Under the pieces are notes generated by a model. That model searched no databases, had not been told where the DNA came from, and saw only the letters and a list, made by a program, of their open reading frames with translations. From the NCBI GenBank assembly GCA_009827205.1, contig WUAK01000002.1, positions 1 to 32,130 of the forward strand: a stretch of 32,130 nucleotides of DNA, written 5' to 3'. Of the stretch, positions 7,173-14,748 are shown one piece after another (within the stretch, counting starts at the first letter, position 1; each line of letters begins with the position of its first letter). The stretch is from Phycisphaeraceae bacterium (GTDB taxonomy: Bacteria; Planctomycetota; Phycisphaerae; Phycisphaerales; UBA1924). Both the position numbers and the translations under genes were made by a program.

Positions 7173-8471
7173 ATGGCACGCATCGGCAAATACGAACTCT
7201 GGCAGCTCTGCGTCGCGCTCGCGCTGACGGCGCTGCTCGTTGCATCGCTCATGGTGGGCGTGCGGGCCTCGGCGATGGTGACCGGGGTGTTCTTCGGCGT
7301 CTCGGGTGCGTGGTTTGTGGTTGCGCTGGCTGGCTTTCTGAGTGAGCGCGCAAGGGCGGTCGGGATCGGCGAGCCCCTGCCGACGATCGAGAGCGCCACC
7401 CGCGATCCCAGGATTCAGCCGAAACCGCTTCGCGACCTGAACCGGCTTATCGAATCGATCGGCGACCCGGTGATCGCGGTCTCACCAGAGGGGAAGGTGA
7501 TCCTGGCGAACTCGCGGGCTTCGAAGATCCTGGGGCTTGCAAGGCCGCTCGTGGATCGGTTTGTGGATGAAGTCGTTACAAAGGCGGAGCTGCTCGATCG
7601 GATCTCGCGCGGCAGGCGGGGCGAGCGCTGGCGCGGCTCGGTGCGTCTGCCAAACGCGGACGGCGTGCAGGTGTGCGATGTCTCGATCGTGCCGCTGACA
7701 GACGAGATACCCGCGGCCGTGGTCGTCACACTGCGCGACATTACGGCACTCGACGGGGCGCTCCAGCTCAAAACCGACTTTGTTGCAAACGCGTCACACG
7801 AGCTGCGGACTCCCATCGCGGCGATCAAGGGAGCCGCGGAGACGCTCTCGATCGCGGGCGGCGACGAGGGCATGCGGAACCGCTTCATCGGGATGATCGA
7901 GGCTCACGTCATCAGGCTCGAGGACATGGTCAGCGACCTGCTGGATCTCTCGAAGCTCGAATCCGAGTCGATGGCGATCGAGTCCAAACCTCTGTATATG
8001 ACAGATCTGGCCGGGGAACTCTCACAGCTGCTCTATGACCTCTGCACGAAGCGGAGCGTCGAGATCGAGTTCGACATCGACGACGAGGCACAGACGATCA
8101 CTTCGGACAAGAGGCTGCTTGTGCTGATCTTGAAGAACCTCTGCGAGAACGCCGCGAAGTTCACCGCCGAGGGCACTTCGGTCAGTGTGTCGGTCAAGCC
8201 CATCGATCACTCGTGGGAGTTCCGCGTCTCCGACCGAGGGCAGGGGATCCCTCTCCAGCAGCAGCAGCGAATCTTCGAACGCTTCTATCAGGTTGACCCT
8301 TCACGCTCGGGTGAGCAGCGCGGCACGGGGCTCGGGCTTGCGATCGTCAAGCACGCGGTCAGGCTTCTGCAGGGCGATGTCGACGTTGAATCCGTCTGGA
8401 ACCAGGGCACGACGATGGTTGTGACTCTTCCCAAGCAGATCGATCCGAGCACGATGGCTGAGTCAGTTTGA
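7173..8471 (+). CDS. phoR: PhoR-type membrane sensor histidine kinase
   Basis: 432 residues. Two transmembrane helices (about 11-30 and 35-55) with a very short external loop, then a PAS-like domain (about 90-195, SIGDPVIAVSPEGKVILAN). The dimerisation/HisKA domain has the H-box FVANASHELRTPIAAIKG with phospho-His209. The ATPase domain has the N-box NLCENAAKF, the G1 box DRGQGIP, the F-box RIFERFYQ and the G2 box GTGLGLAIVKH. The near absence of a periplasmic sensor domain is typical of PhoR, which senses phosphate status through the Pst/PhoU complex; no pst or phoU gene is in the window. It lies 80 nt after the response regulator gene. Its stop overlaps that of the convergent lipoprotein gene by 9 nt. 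No strong ribosome site is seen before the ATG. Confidence 0.85.
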   Translation: MARIGKYELWQLCVALALTALLVASLMVGVRASAMVTGVFFGVSGAWFVVALAGFLSERARAVGIGEPLPTIESATRDPRIQPKPLRDLNRLIESIGDPVIAVSPEGKVILANSRASKILGLARPLVDRFVDEVVTKAELLDRISRGRRGERWRGSVRLPNADGVQVCDVSIVPLTDEIPAAVVVTLRDITALDGALQLKTDFVANASHELRTPIAAIKGAAETLSIAGGDEGMRNRFIGMIEAHVIRLEDMVSDLLDLSKLESESMAIESKPLYMTDLAGELSQLLYDLCTKRSVEIEFDIDDEAQTITSDKRLLVLILKNLCENAAKFTAEGTSVSVSVKPIDHSWEFRVSDRGQGIPLQQQQRIFERFYQVDPSRSGEQRGTGLGLAIVKHAVRLLQGDVDVESVWNQGTTMVVTLPKQIDPSTMAESV

Positions 8472-8978
8472 AGGTGGCGCGATGTCCATGCCGGAGAGCG
8501 CACCGAGATTGTGCACGAGTTCACCGACGATCGCGCGGTTGAACGTGTCGTTCTCGAATTCCAACGAGGTGACGCTGATCTCGATCGGGACGGGGCCCTC
8601 ATCCTCGGCCGGCCAGTTTTCGAGGGTGGTCAATTCGATGAGGACGTGGTCGTCGTAGATTGAGATGATCTCATAGCGAGCGATTGAACCGGCCTCGCCC
8701 GAGCCGACCTCGGTATGCGTGACACGGATGGACTCGGACCTGAGCCGGCTGCGGCTGAATGCGGCCTGGATGTCGTTCCAGTCCGCTACGACCACAGCCG
8801 GGAACTCGCCCTGGTAGGACCTTGGCTGCTTGACGGGTCCGGTGCAACCCACTGATGCAAGGAATGCCGTGAAGACTACCACCAGATGTGGGCAGTCTAG
8901 AAAGATCCGCCTTCGTTTTGCGGATTGGACCAACGACAGCCGAAAGCGTGTACGATTTTGGGTACAGATCGTGTCCAT
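8463..8978 (-). CDS. Putative lipoprotein of unknown function
   Basis: 171 residues if read from ATG 8978, which has AAGG 7 nt upstream. The lipobox ASVGC follows a hydrophobic run (LVVVFTAFLASVGC), giving a signal with an unusually long, basic front part (QSAKRRR). A shorter version from the in-frame GTG at 8882 would give a normal-size signal but has no ribosome site, so the start is uncertain. The mature part is about 125 residues and predicted mostly beta (ARYEIISIYDDHVLIEL, VPIEISVTSLEF). I recognise no family. It is convergent with the phoR-like gene and divergent from phoH, with only 35 bp between start codons, so the two would share a promoter region. Confidence 0.6.
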   Translation of the reverse strand: MDTICTQNRTRFRLSLVQSAKRRRIFLDCPHLVVVFTAFLASVGCTGPVKQPRSYQGEFPAVVVADWNDIQAAFSRSRLRSESIRVTHTEVGSGEAGSIARYEIISIYDDHVLIELTTLENWPAEDEGPVPIEISVTSLEFENDTFNRAIVGELVHNLGALSGMDIAPPSN

Positions 8979-9013
8979 GCCAGAGCCTTGTCGGCTTTCG
9001 GCGGAGAAACCAC

Positions 9014-9994
9014 TTGGAAATCACTGTCCGCATCCCGGTGACCGGCGACTGGGTCCGCTTCGCGGGCGCCGCTGAGGCAAACCTGAAGCTCGTTCGCGAG
9101 TCTCTCGGTGTAAGCATCGCCGCCCGCGATGGCGTGGTGCAGGTGCAGGGACAGGAAGAGCCCGTGTGTATCGCCAAGGCGGTACTGGACCGGATGGCCG
9201 AGCTTTCTGCCAAGGGTCACCAGTGCCAGACGGGCGAGGTGCAGGATCTGATCGCAGACGAGACCGCGGGGCAGGCGCTGCACATCACGGGTGAGGACCC
9301 GGACGATGTCCGCAGCGTGTCCTGGGAAGGCGACCTGCAGGTCTACTCGGCGGGCAGGCGCATCCGCGCTCGCAGCGACAACCAGCACAAGTACATCGAG
9401 TCGATCCGCAAGAACGACCTGGTGTTCGGGTCGGGCCCAGCGGGAACCGGCAAGACGTATCTCGCCGTGGCGTGCGCTGTGCACCTGCTCAAGCAGGACA
9501 AGGTGCGAAAGATCATGCTTGTCAGGCCAGCTGTCGAGGCGGGCGAGAAGCTTGGCTTCCTGCCGGGTGATCTGGAGGCGAAGGTGCACCCGTACCTGAG
9601 GCCGCTGCTCGATGCGCTGCATGACATGCTCGACTTCGACACGATCCGCAAGTTCATGGAAACTGATGTGCTCGAGATTGCGCCGCTTGCGTACATGCGA
9701 GGCAGGACACTGAACCACTCGGTGATCATCCTCGACGAAGCTCAGAACACGACGGCTTCGCAGATGAAGATGTTCCTCACGAGGCTCGGGCACGAGTCGA
9801 AAATGATTATCACTGGAGACCCGTCTCAGACGGATCTGAACAACCCGGCGCACAGCGGGCTGATCGACGCGGCGCGTCGGTTCAAGGATGTGCCAGGCGT
9901 GAGCTTTATCAGGCTCCAGAACTCGGACGTGGTGCGTCACCCGCTCGTGCAGCGGATCATCGAGGCGTACCACTCGGACGGGCCTCACCACTAA
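9014..9994 (+). CDS. phoH: PhoH-family ATPase
   Basis: 326 residues from TTG 9014, chosen because GGAG (9003-9006) lies 7 nt upstream and homologues begin with a similar LEITV-type strand; the frame stays open to 8888 but without a good site. An N-terminal KH-like region (about 1-75) precedes the P-loop ATPase domain with Walker A GSGPAGTGKT (141-148), VRPAVEAGEKLGFLPGDLEAK, Walker B VIILDEAQNTT, TGDPSQTDLN as sensor, and VVRHPLVQRII near the end. PhoH proteins are RNA-related ATPases often linked to ybeY and RNA metabolism; the exact role is unsettled. It is followed after 12 nt by the PgpH-type gene, an arrangement seen in many bacteria. Confidence 0.92.
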   Translation: MEITVRIPVTGDWVRFAGAAEANLKLVRESLGVSIAARDGVVQVQGQEEPVCIAKAVLDRMAELSAKGHQCQTGEVQDLIADETAGQALHITGEDPDDVRSVSWEGDLQVYSAGRRIRARSDNQHKYIESIRKNDLVFGSGPAGTGKTYLAVACAVHLLKQDKVRKIMLVRPAVEAGEKLGFLPGDLEAKVHPYLRPLLDALHDMLDFDTIRKFMETDVLEIAPLAYMRGRTLNHSVIILDEAQNTTASQMKMFLTRLGHESKMIITGDPSQTDLNNPAHSGLIDAARRFKDVPGVSFIRLQNSDVVRHPLVQRIIEAYHSDGPHH

Positions 9995-10006
9995 ACAAGA
10001 AGACGA

Positions 10007-12313
10007 ATGGCCAAAGAGAGCAACAAACCGACCGCCCGAGGCGGGCGCGCCAGGCGGAAGCTGGCGGTCAAGCGAGAGACCCTGACCCTCGCCAGGCTCG
10101 TGCGCCAGATCTCGCGCTCACCCGAGCTGGGTTGGGCATCGCTGATCGTGATCATCTTCACGCTCGTGAGCGCGGCGATCACGTGGTGGGCGTCTACCGA
10201 GCCCATGGTGGCGGTCGATGACACAGCCAAGCGGACGGTGCTCGCGCGGGTCCCTGTGCAGCTGATGAATGTAGAAGCAACCCGCATGGCGCGGGAGCAG
10301 GCCAGGCAGCGCGAGCCACGGGTGTACACGCCCGACGAGGCGATGATCGCAGATGTGCTGACTTCGCTCGAACGGCTGCCCGCCCAGATAGCCGACGCAG
10401 AATCTGTTGAAGATGTGGACACGGAGCTCAGGCGCACGTTCGCGATCGGGACCGAGGCGTTTGCGGCCCTCAAACAGCGCGTGGGTGAGAACGGACAAGC
10501 AACCGAGGCTTGGCGCACAAGGCTTGAGTCGCTCAGGCGTCAGCTCGAGAGGCGCCCGATCCTCGACGCAGAGACGTACAGGCGCGAGAACGAGTCGCTC
10601 GGTGAGAGCATCCAGCTCTCGTTCGCCTCGGCGCGGCGGAGCGTGCTCGCGTCGGGTGTGATCAACGGTGAGGACTCAGACCAGCTCGCGGGTGTCGCCG
10701 AAGAGATGGCAACGCAGGCGGGCATCGCTGCGGAACTTGTTCAGGTTGTGCGGGCGCGGCTCGCGTCGATGGGAGGACCGACTTTCCGGTTCGATCAGCA
10801 GGCGACAGGCGAGTTGCAAGATACGGCTGCCGCGCGTGTCGAGGATGTCGTGAACGACCATCCCGCGGGTGCGGTGATCTTCCGGACGGGTGAGCCAGTT
10901 ACTGCGACACAGATCGACCTCTTCCGCAAGGAAGCCGAGTCGTTCGCGCAGGCGGGTCCTGCCGGGGCTCTTATGGTCAACAGGTTGGCGCAGCTGCTTG
11001 CGTGCTTTGTGATCGCGATCGGTGCGGCCGGGTACGCCGGGCTCTACAGCCCGCGGATCAGGCGCAACGCGCAGCGGATGCTTGGGCTCGCGGTTCTCAT
11101 GCTCGGCGCGCAGGCGGTGACCGTATTCGGAACCGCTGCGGCTCCGGAGCTACGGGGTGTGACGGTGATGGCGCCGACCGTCTTCGCGACGGTGATCCTG
11201 CTGATCGCCTACGACCCTCGCGTCGCGATGGCGATCGGCGCCCTGATCGCGGTCCTCGTGTGCCACTCGCTCAAGGAACCCGTCGCGACACTCGCGGCGC
11301 TCATGGCCGGTGTCGGCGTCGCGGCGTGGCAGCTCTACGAGATCCGTGACAGACGCACGCTCATCCGGGCGGGCTTTGTCATCGGTGCCACGCTCGCGGG
11401 TGCGACAGCCGTCGCAGGGCTCGTTGGCAGACCCGGCGCGAGGCCCCCGGCGTTCGACCGCGTGCTCTTTGACGCGATCACCGCGGGCGCGGGGGGCGTC
11501 CTCGTCATGGGTGTGACGCTGTTCATCCTGCCCACGATCGAGAGGCTCTTCCAGATCACAACGGGCATGACGCTCATCGAGCTGCGTGACCCGAAGCAGC
11601 GGTTGCTGCGTGAACTCCAGCAGCGCGCACCTGGCACGTACAACCACTCGCTCAATGTCGCGTCGATCGCGGAGACCGCTGCGGACGCGATCGGAGCCGA
11701 TTCACTGCTGACCTACGTCGGCGCGCTGTACCACGACGTGGGCAAGATGAACAAGCCCGAGTACTTTGTTGAGAACCAGGCGGGCGGGCCCAGCAAACAC
11801 GACAAGCTGAGCCCGGCGATGAGCCTGCTCGTGATCGTCGGACACGTCAAGGACGGTCTGGAGCTAGCGCGCGAATTCGGTTTGCCACGCAAGCTGCACA
11901 CGTTCATCGAGGGGCACCACGGCACGACGCTCGTGGAGTACTTCTACGACCGGGCCAAGAAACAGGCCAAGAGCAAAGCCGAGGACGCGGGCGAGTCCAA
12001 GCAGTCTGAGCTGCCGGAAGAGATCGAGTACCGCTACCCGGGGCCCAAGCCCCAGACGAAAGAAGTGGCAATCCTGATGATCGCAGATGCGATCGAGAGC
12101 GCGACGAGATCGATGAGCGAGCCGACGGCGAGCCGGATCGAGTCTCTCGTGCACAGCATGGCTAAGAAGCGCCTTGAGGACGGGCAGTTCGACGAGTGCG
12201 GGCTGACGCTCAAGGACCTGCACACGATCGAGGAATCCGTCGCCAAAAGCGTGACTGCGATCTACCACGGCCGGATCAGTTATCCGGCAGGCGAGACGGG
12301 CACCACCGCCTGA
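10007..12313 (+). CDS. pgpH: 7TM-HD family phosphohydrolase (PgpH/YqfF type)
   Basis: 768 residues. A basic N-terminus is followed by a first transmembrane helix (about 42-62), a large extracytoplasmic 7TMR-HDED domain (about 65-320, with repeated Glu/Arg-rich helices), six more membrane helices (about 323-510) and a cytoplasmic HD domain. HD-domain residues visible are YNHSLNVA (His about 546), the paired YHDVGKMNKPEYF (His-Asp about 576-577) and EGHHGTTLVEYFY (about 636-640). In Listeria, PgpH hydrolyses cyclic di-AMP to pApA; the same metal ligands are present here, so c-di-AMP hydrolysis is the likely activity. An Ala/Lys/Glu-rich insert (about 650-675) follows the GHHGT motif. No ybeY follows, unlike the common phoH-pgpH-ybeY order. 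Confidence 0.88.
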   Translation: MAKESNKPTARGGRARRKLAVKRETLTLARLVRQISRSPELGWASLIVIIFTLVSAAITWWASTEPMVAVDDTAKRTVLARVPVQLMNVEATRMAREQARQREPRVYTPDEAMIADVLTSLERLPAQIADAESVEDVDTELRRTFAIGTEAFAALKQRVGENGQATEAWRTRLESLRRQLERRPILDAETYRRENESLGESIQLSFASARRSVLASGVINGEDSDQLAGVAEEMATQAGIAAELVQVVRARLASMGGPTFRFDQQATGELQDTAAARVEDVVNDHPAGAVIFRTGEPVTATQIDLFRKEAESFAQAGPAGALMVNRLAQLLACFVIAIGAAGYAGLYSPRIRRNAQRMLGLAVLMLGAQAVTVFGTAAAPELRGVTVMAPTVFATVILLIAYDPRVAMAIGALIAVLVCHSLKEPVATLAALMAGVGVAAWQLYEIRDRRTLIRAGFVIGATLAGATAVAGLVGRPGARPPAFDRVLFDAITAGAGGVLVMGVTLFILPTIERLFQITTGMTLIELRDPKQRLLRELQQRAPGTYNHSLNVASIAETAADAIGADSLLTYVGALYHDVGKMNKPEYFVENQAGGPSKHDKLSPAMSLLVIVGHVKDGLELAREFGLPRKLHTFIEGHHGTTLVEYFYDRAKKQAKSKAEDAGESKQSELPEEIEYRYPGPKPQTKEVAILMIADAIESATRSMSEPTASRIESLVHSMAKKRLEDGQFDECGLTLKDLHTIEESVAKSVTAIYHGRISYPAGETGTTA

Positions 12314-12357
12314 GAACGCGCCGAACCTCAGAAACCCGGAATACACCGGCCATCGTG

Positions 12358-12366
12358 TGATATAAT
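12358..12366 (+). promoter_or_regulatory. Extended -10 promoter (TGATATAAT)
   Basis: A consensus TATAAT at 12361-12366 is preceded by TGA, forming an extended -10 (TGn-TATAAT). No good -35 is visible at 16-18 bp. The expected start of transcription is near 12373, only 2 nt before the ATG at 12375, so the mRNA would be leaderless or would use the ATG at 12390. Confidence 0.65.
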
Positions 12367-12374
12367 CGTAAGAG

Positions 12375-12740
12375 ATGTTCGGCCGTTGCATGCTCATCTG
12401 GCTCGTGCTGCTGCACTCGTTCGTGCACCCTGGCTTCTCTTTTGGAGGGAATGGGTCGCTCAATGATTGCCTCACACAATCGGTTTGCGCACCGAACATG
12501 TCGTGCGTTACCGATTCCGGCTGCTGCTGCGAAATCAAACCGTCGGACGACATCCCGGCGCCCGGGCCGGTTCATCTCCCCACGCGCAACGGCGTGGAGC
12601 TGATCACTTCGCCTCTGCCTAGTCTTCAGGTTCTCATTGCCGAGTCCGATGCCGGGCTGTACCAGGTGTTGCCCGCCCCGTCGATCGAGCCTGAGGCGCA
12701 TTTGCGCAGGCTCTCGCGGCTGTGTGTCTGGCGAACGTAG
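12375..12740 (+). CDS. Small secreted Cys-rich protein of unknown function
   Basis: 121 residues from ATG 12375; ATG 12390 (MLIWLVLLHS) is an equally good start for the signal peptide. A hydrophobic leader ends near HPGFSFG, then a Cys-rich patch at about 35-52 carries six Cys (NDCLTQSVCAPNMSC and a CCC run). The rest is Pro/Leu-rich and ends RRLSRLCVWRT. I recognise no family. The Cys cluster and the following HMA-domain lipoprotein suggest metal binding or a disulphide-bonded envelope protein. It is the first gene after the strong promoter. Its translation is uncertain because no ribosome site is seen. Confidence 0.5.
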   Translation: MFGRCMLIWLVLLHSFVHPGFSFGGNGSLNDCLTQSVCAPNMSCVTDSGCCCEIKPSDDIPAPGPVHLPTRNGVELITSPLPSLQVLIAESDAGLYQVLPAPSIEPEAHLRRLSRLCVWRT

Positions 12741-12818
12741 CGACGGCATGCGCGCGCTCATAGCGCGAAGGCCACGTTTCGTTTCGACTTCCAGAACACA
12801 CTTACACGGAGCAATCCA

Positions 12819-13193
12819 ATGAAATCCATCTTTCTTATCGCTGCGCTTGTTGGCGCAGTACTTCCCGGGTGCGCGTCGCAGCCGGGCACCGATTCTCATG
12901 ACCATTTGGCCAGTCAGCCCGCGGCGAGCGCTGTTGCTGAGAACATGGACGAACGACTGAACACCGGCCTCAACGAGGCCCGTGTCAACGGGCTGAGTTG
13001 TCCGCTTTGCGCCGAGAGCCTGAGCGCCGTCATGGGCAGGGTCGAAGGCGTCGAGTCGGTCAAACTCGATCTCGACCGGGGTGTGGTCATTATCAGTATT
13101 ACAAAGCCAGCCCCAACTCGGGAGCAGGTCGCTAGTGCAATCGCTGATGCCGGATTCACTTTCGTCTCGTTCCTCGAGCGCGACGGAGGCTGA
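12819..13193 (+). CDS. Lipoprotein with a heavy-metal-associated (HMA) domain
   Basis: 124 residues; GGAG (12808-12811) is 7 nt before the ATG. The lipobox LPGC (AALVGAVLPGC) makes it a lipoprotein. A His/Asp-containing linker (TDSHDHLAS) leads to a C-terminal HMA fold (about 50-120): VNGLSCPLCAESLSAVMGRV with the CxxC metal site as Cys-Pro-Leu-Cys, then VEGVESVKLDLDRGVV and REQVASAIADAGF, the classic beta-alpha-beta pattern. HMA domains carry Cu(I), Hg(II), Zn or similar in CopZ, MerP and P-type ATPases. An envelope-anchored copy would act as a metal chaperone or sensor outside the cytoplasm, like periplasmic MerP. It sits 3 nt before the outer-membrane gene, so the two are almost certainly co-transcribed. 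No P-type ATPase or regulator gene is adjacent. Confidence 0.85.
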   Translation: MKSIFLIAALVGAVLPGCASQPGTDSHDHLASQPAASAVAENMDERLNTGLNEARVNGLSCPLCAESLSAVMGRVEGVESVKLDLDRGVVIISITKPAPTREQVASAIADAGFTFVSFLERDGG

Positions 13194-13196
13194 ACC

Positions 13197-14045
13197 ATGC
13201 AATCAAGCTTCCAGTTCCTAAGGGCATGCGCGATCGGTCTGATCGCGGCAGCGAGCACAATCCAAGTCGCGGCGGCTCAGCAACCGACGAACTCGCCCTC
13301 GGCGACACTTCCGGGTCCGGGACTTTTCACGTACCGCCCGATGTTTCGCTTTGATAAGTTTTCTGATGCACCCGGGGGCGCGGATGGGAAGGCTGAGCGC
13401 TTCAGGTTCATGAACCACGTCATGTACGGCGTCGCGCCCGAGTGGGGTCTATTCGCCGATCTCTCGTTCGTCGATCGTGACGTCGAAACCCCCGGCGGCG
13501 ATGATGATGAATCCGGGCTCGGGGACACTCGGCTTGGTGTGAGCCACCGCTTCTACCGGAATGACTTTGGCCCGATCGAAACCTTTCGAGCCGCGGCGAA
13601 CTTCTCGCTTCGGATGCCAACCGGTGATGAGGAGTTCACCAACGACACCGTCAACCCGTCATTCGGGATAAGCACCACAACCATCCTGGGGCGCCACGGC
13701 ATCGGCTCATCAGCTCGGTATGAGATCACGACCGGTGCGACCGACAGCCCGGTTGATGCGGGCGATGGGCTGGCCGATCATCTGATGCTCGCCGGCTCGC
13801 ACCTCTACCGGATCAGGCCTGAGAGTTACGCCGAGGGAGGCAATGTCGCGGTGTACTCACAGGTCGAGCTTCTCGGGCATTTCGAGACCAACGGCGATGC
13901 GAGCCTCGATGCGGCCCTTGGGGTGCTGGTCGAGGCCCCCAGGTGGGCGGCCGAATGCTCCGTCATCCTCCCGGTCGCCCAAGACCTCGATGAGCGGCCC
14001 GAGAGCGAGCTCGGGCTGGCTCTCGGGGTTCGTTTCCTGTTCTAA
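13197..14045 (+). CDS. Predicted outer-membrane beta-barrel protein of the metal set
   Basis: 282 residues; GGAGG stands 7 nt before the ATG, inside the end of the preceding gene. A Sec signal peptide (about 1-28) ends in VAAAQ. The mature protein is made of amphipathic strands (GLFTYRPMFRFDKF, RFRFMNHVMYGVAPEWGLFA, LGDTRLGVSHRFY and others) with Gly/Asp turns, and ends LALGVRFLF with a terminal Phe. The pattern resembles the MetA-pathway or transporter-type barrels common in planctomycetes and proteobacteria. With the lipoprotein before it, a role in metal or small-molecule passage across the outer membrane is plausible, but the substrate is unknown. The next gene (sigma factor) begins about 90 nt later. 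Confidence 0.72.
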   Translation: MQSSFQFLRACAIGLIAAASTIQVAAAQQPTNSPSATLPGPGLFTYRPMFRFDKFSDAPGGADGKAERFRFMNHVMYGVAPEWGLFADLSFVDRDVETPGGDDDESGLGDTRLGVSHRFYRNDFGPIETFRAAANFSLRMPTGDEEFTNDTVNPSFGISTTTILGRHGIGSSARYEITTGATDSPVDAGDGLADHLMLAGSHLYRIRPESYAEGGNVAVYSQVELLGHFETNGDASLDAALGVLVEAPRWAAECSVILPVAQDLDERPESELGLALGVRFLF

Positions 14046-14133
14046 ACCGGTTATTCTCGGGCCTTTGTGTCGATATCGACTTGAGCGCGAACCGCCGGGA
14101 AGACCGGCCGGTCCAACCTATGGGAAAGGCCGA

Positions 14134-14748
14134 TTGATCCAAAGCGGAGTATCCCAATTCGAAGAGCCCGGTTCGGGCAAGGCGCACGCGGTCAGTGATG
14201 AGCGGCTGCTGGCGCGGTTTGTGTCTGGAGACGACGAGGCGCTGGGCGAACTTGCAGCGCGGTATGAGGCCCAACTGATCGGCCTCTGCACCGGCATGCT
14301 GGGCGACCGGGCGCTTGCGATGGAAGCGGTTCAGGAGACGTGGCTGCGCGTGATCAGGCACGGCAAGACATACGACGGCAGGGCGAGCGTGAAAACGTGG
14401 ATGTACCAGATCGCAATCAACCGCTGCCGAGACCTCGGCAGGGCGCGCGGCGCGCGCACGAAGCGTGAACTCGTACACCACCAGCGCGAGGGCGACATCC
14501 GCAAGGGCAGGAGCGAAAGCGATGGGAAGACTGTTGACCCGAGACTTGAGGCTGCCGTGAGCGGGCTCGAGGACCACCAGCGCGAGACGGTGCTGCTCTG
14601 CTACCACCGTGGGCTGACGCACAAACAGGCGGCCGAAGTGCTGGGCGTCCCGATCGGGACGATCAAAAGCAGGCTCAACAAGGCGCTCGTGAAGCTGCGC
14701 GATGCTCTCGGGAGCGAGACAACGACAGGCAGGGGGATCGAGGCATGA
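14134..14748 (+). CDS. ECF-type RNA polymerase sigma factor
   Basis: 204 residues from TTG 14134, preceded by GGGAAAGG (14122-14129); no ATG or GTG fits better, and the frame stays open upstream into the previous gene, so the start is tentative. The region-2 core is at about 22-95 (DERLLARFVSGDDEALGEL, AMEAVQETWLRVIRH, KTWMYQIAINRCRD). A basic linker leads to region 4 at about 140-190 (LEDHQRETVLLCYHRGLTHK, QAAEVLGVPIGTIKSRLNKAL). It would direct RNA polymerase to promoters for an envelope or stress response. Its stop overlaps the next start (ATGA), as expected for a sigma/anti-sigma pair. Confidence 0.9.
   Translation: MIQSGVSQFEEPGSGKAHAVSDERLLARFVSGDDEALGELAARYEAQLIGLCTGMLGDRALAMEAVQETWLRVIRHGKTYDGRASVKTWMYQIAINRCRDLGRARGARTKRELVHHQREGDIRKGRSESDGKTVDPRLEAAVSGLEDHQRETVLLCYHRGLTHKQAAEVLGVPIGTIKSRLNKALVKLRDALGSETTTGRGIEA

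Noticed and set aside
8897..9991. Open frame of 364 residues on the minus strand opposite phoH
   Set aside because: Mirror of the phoH reading frame, without motif or ribosome site.
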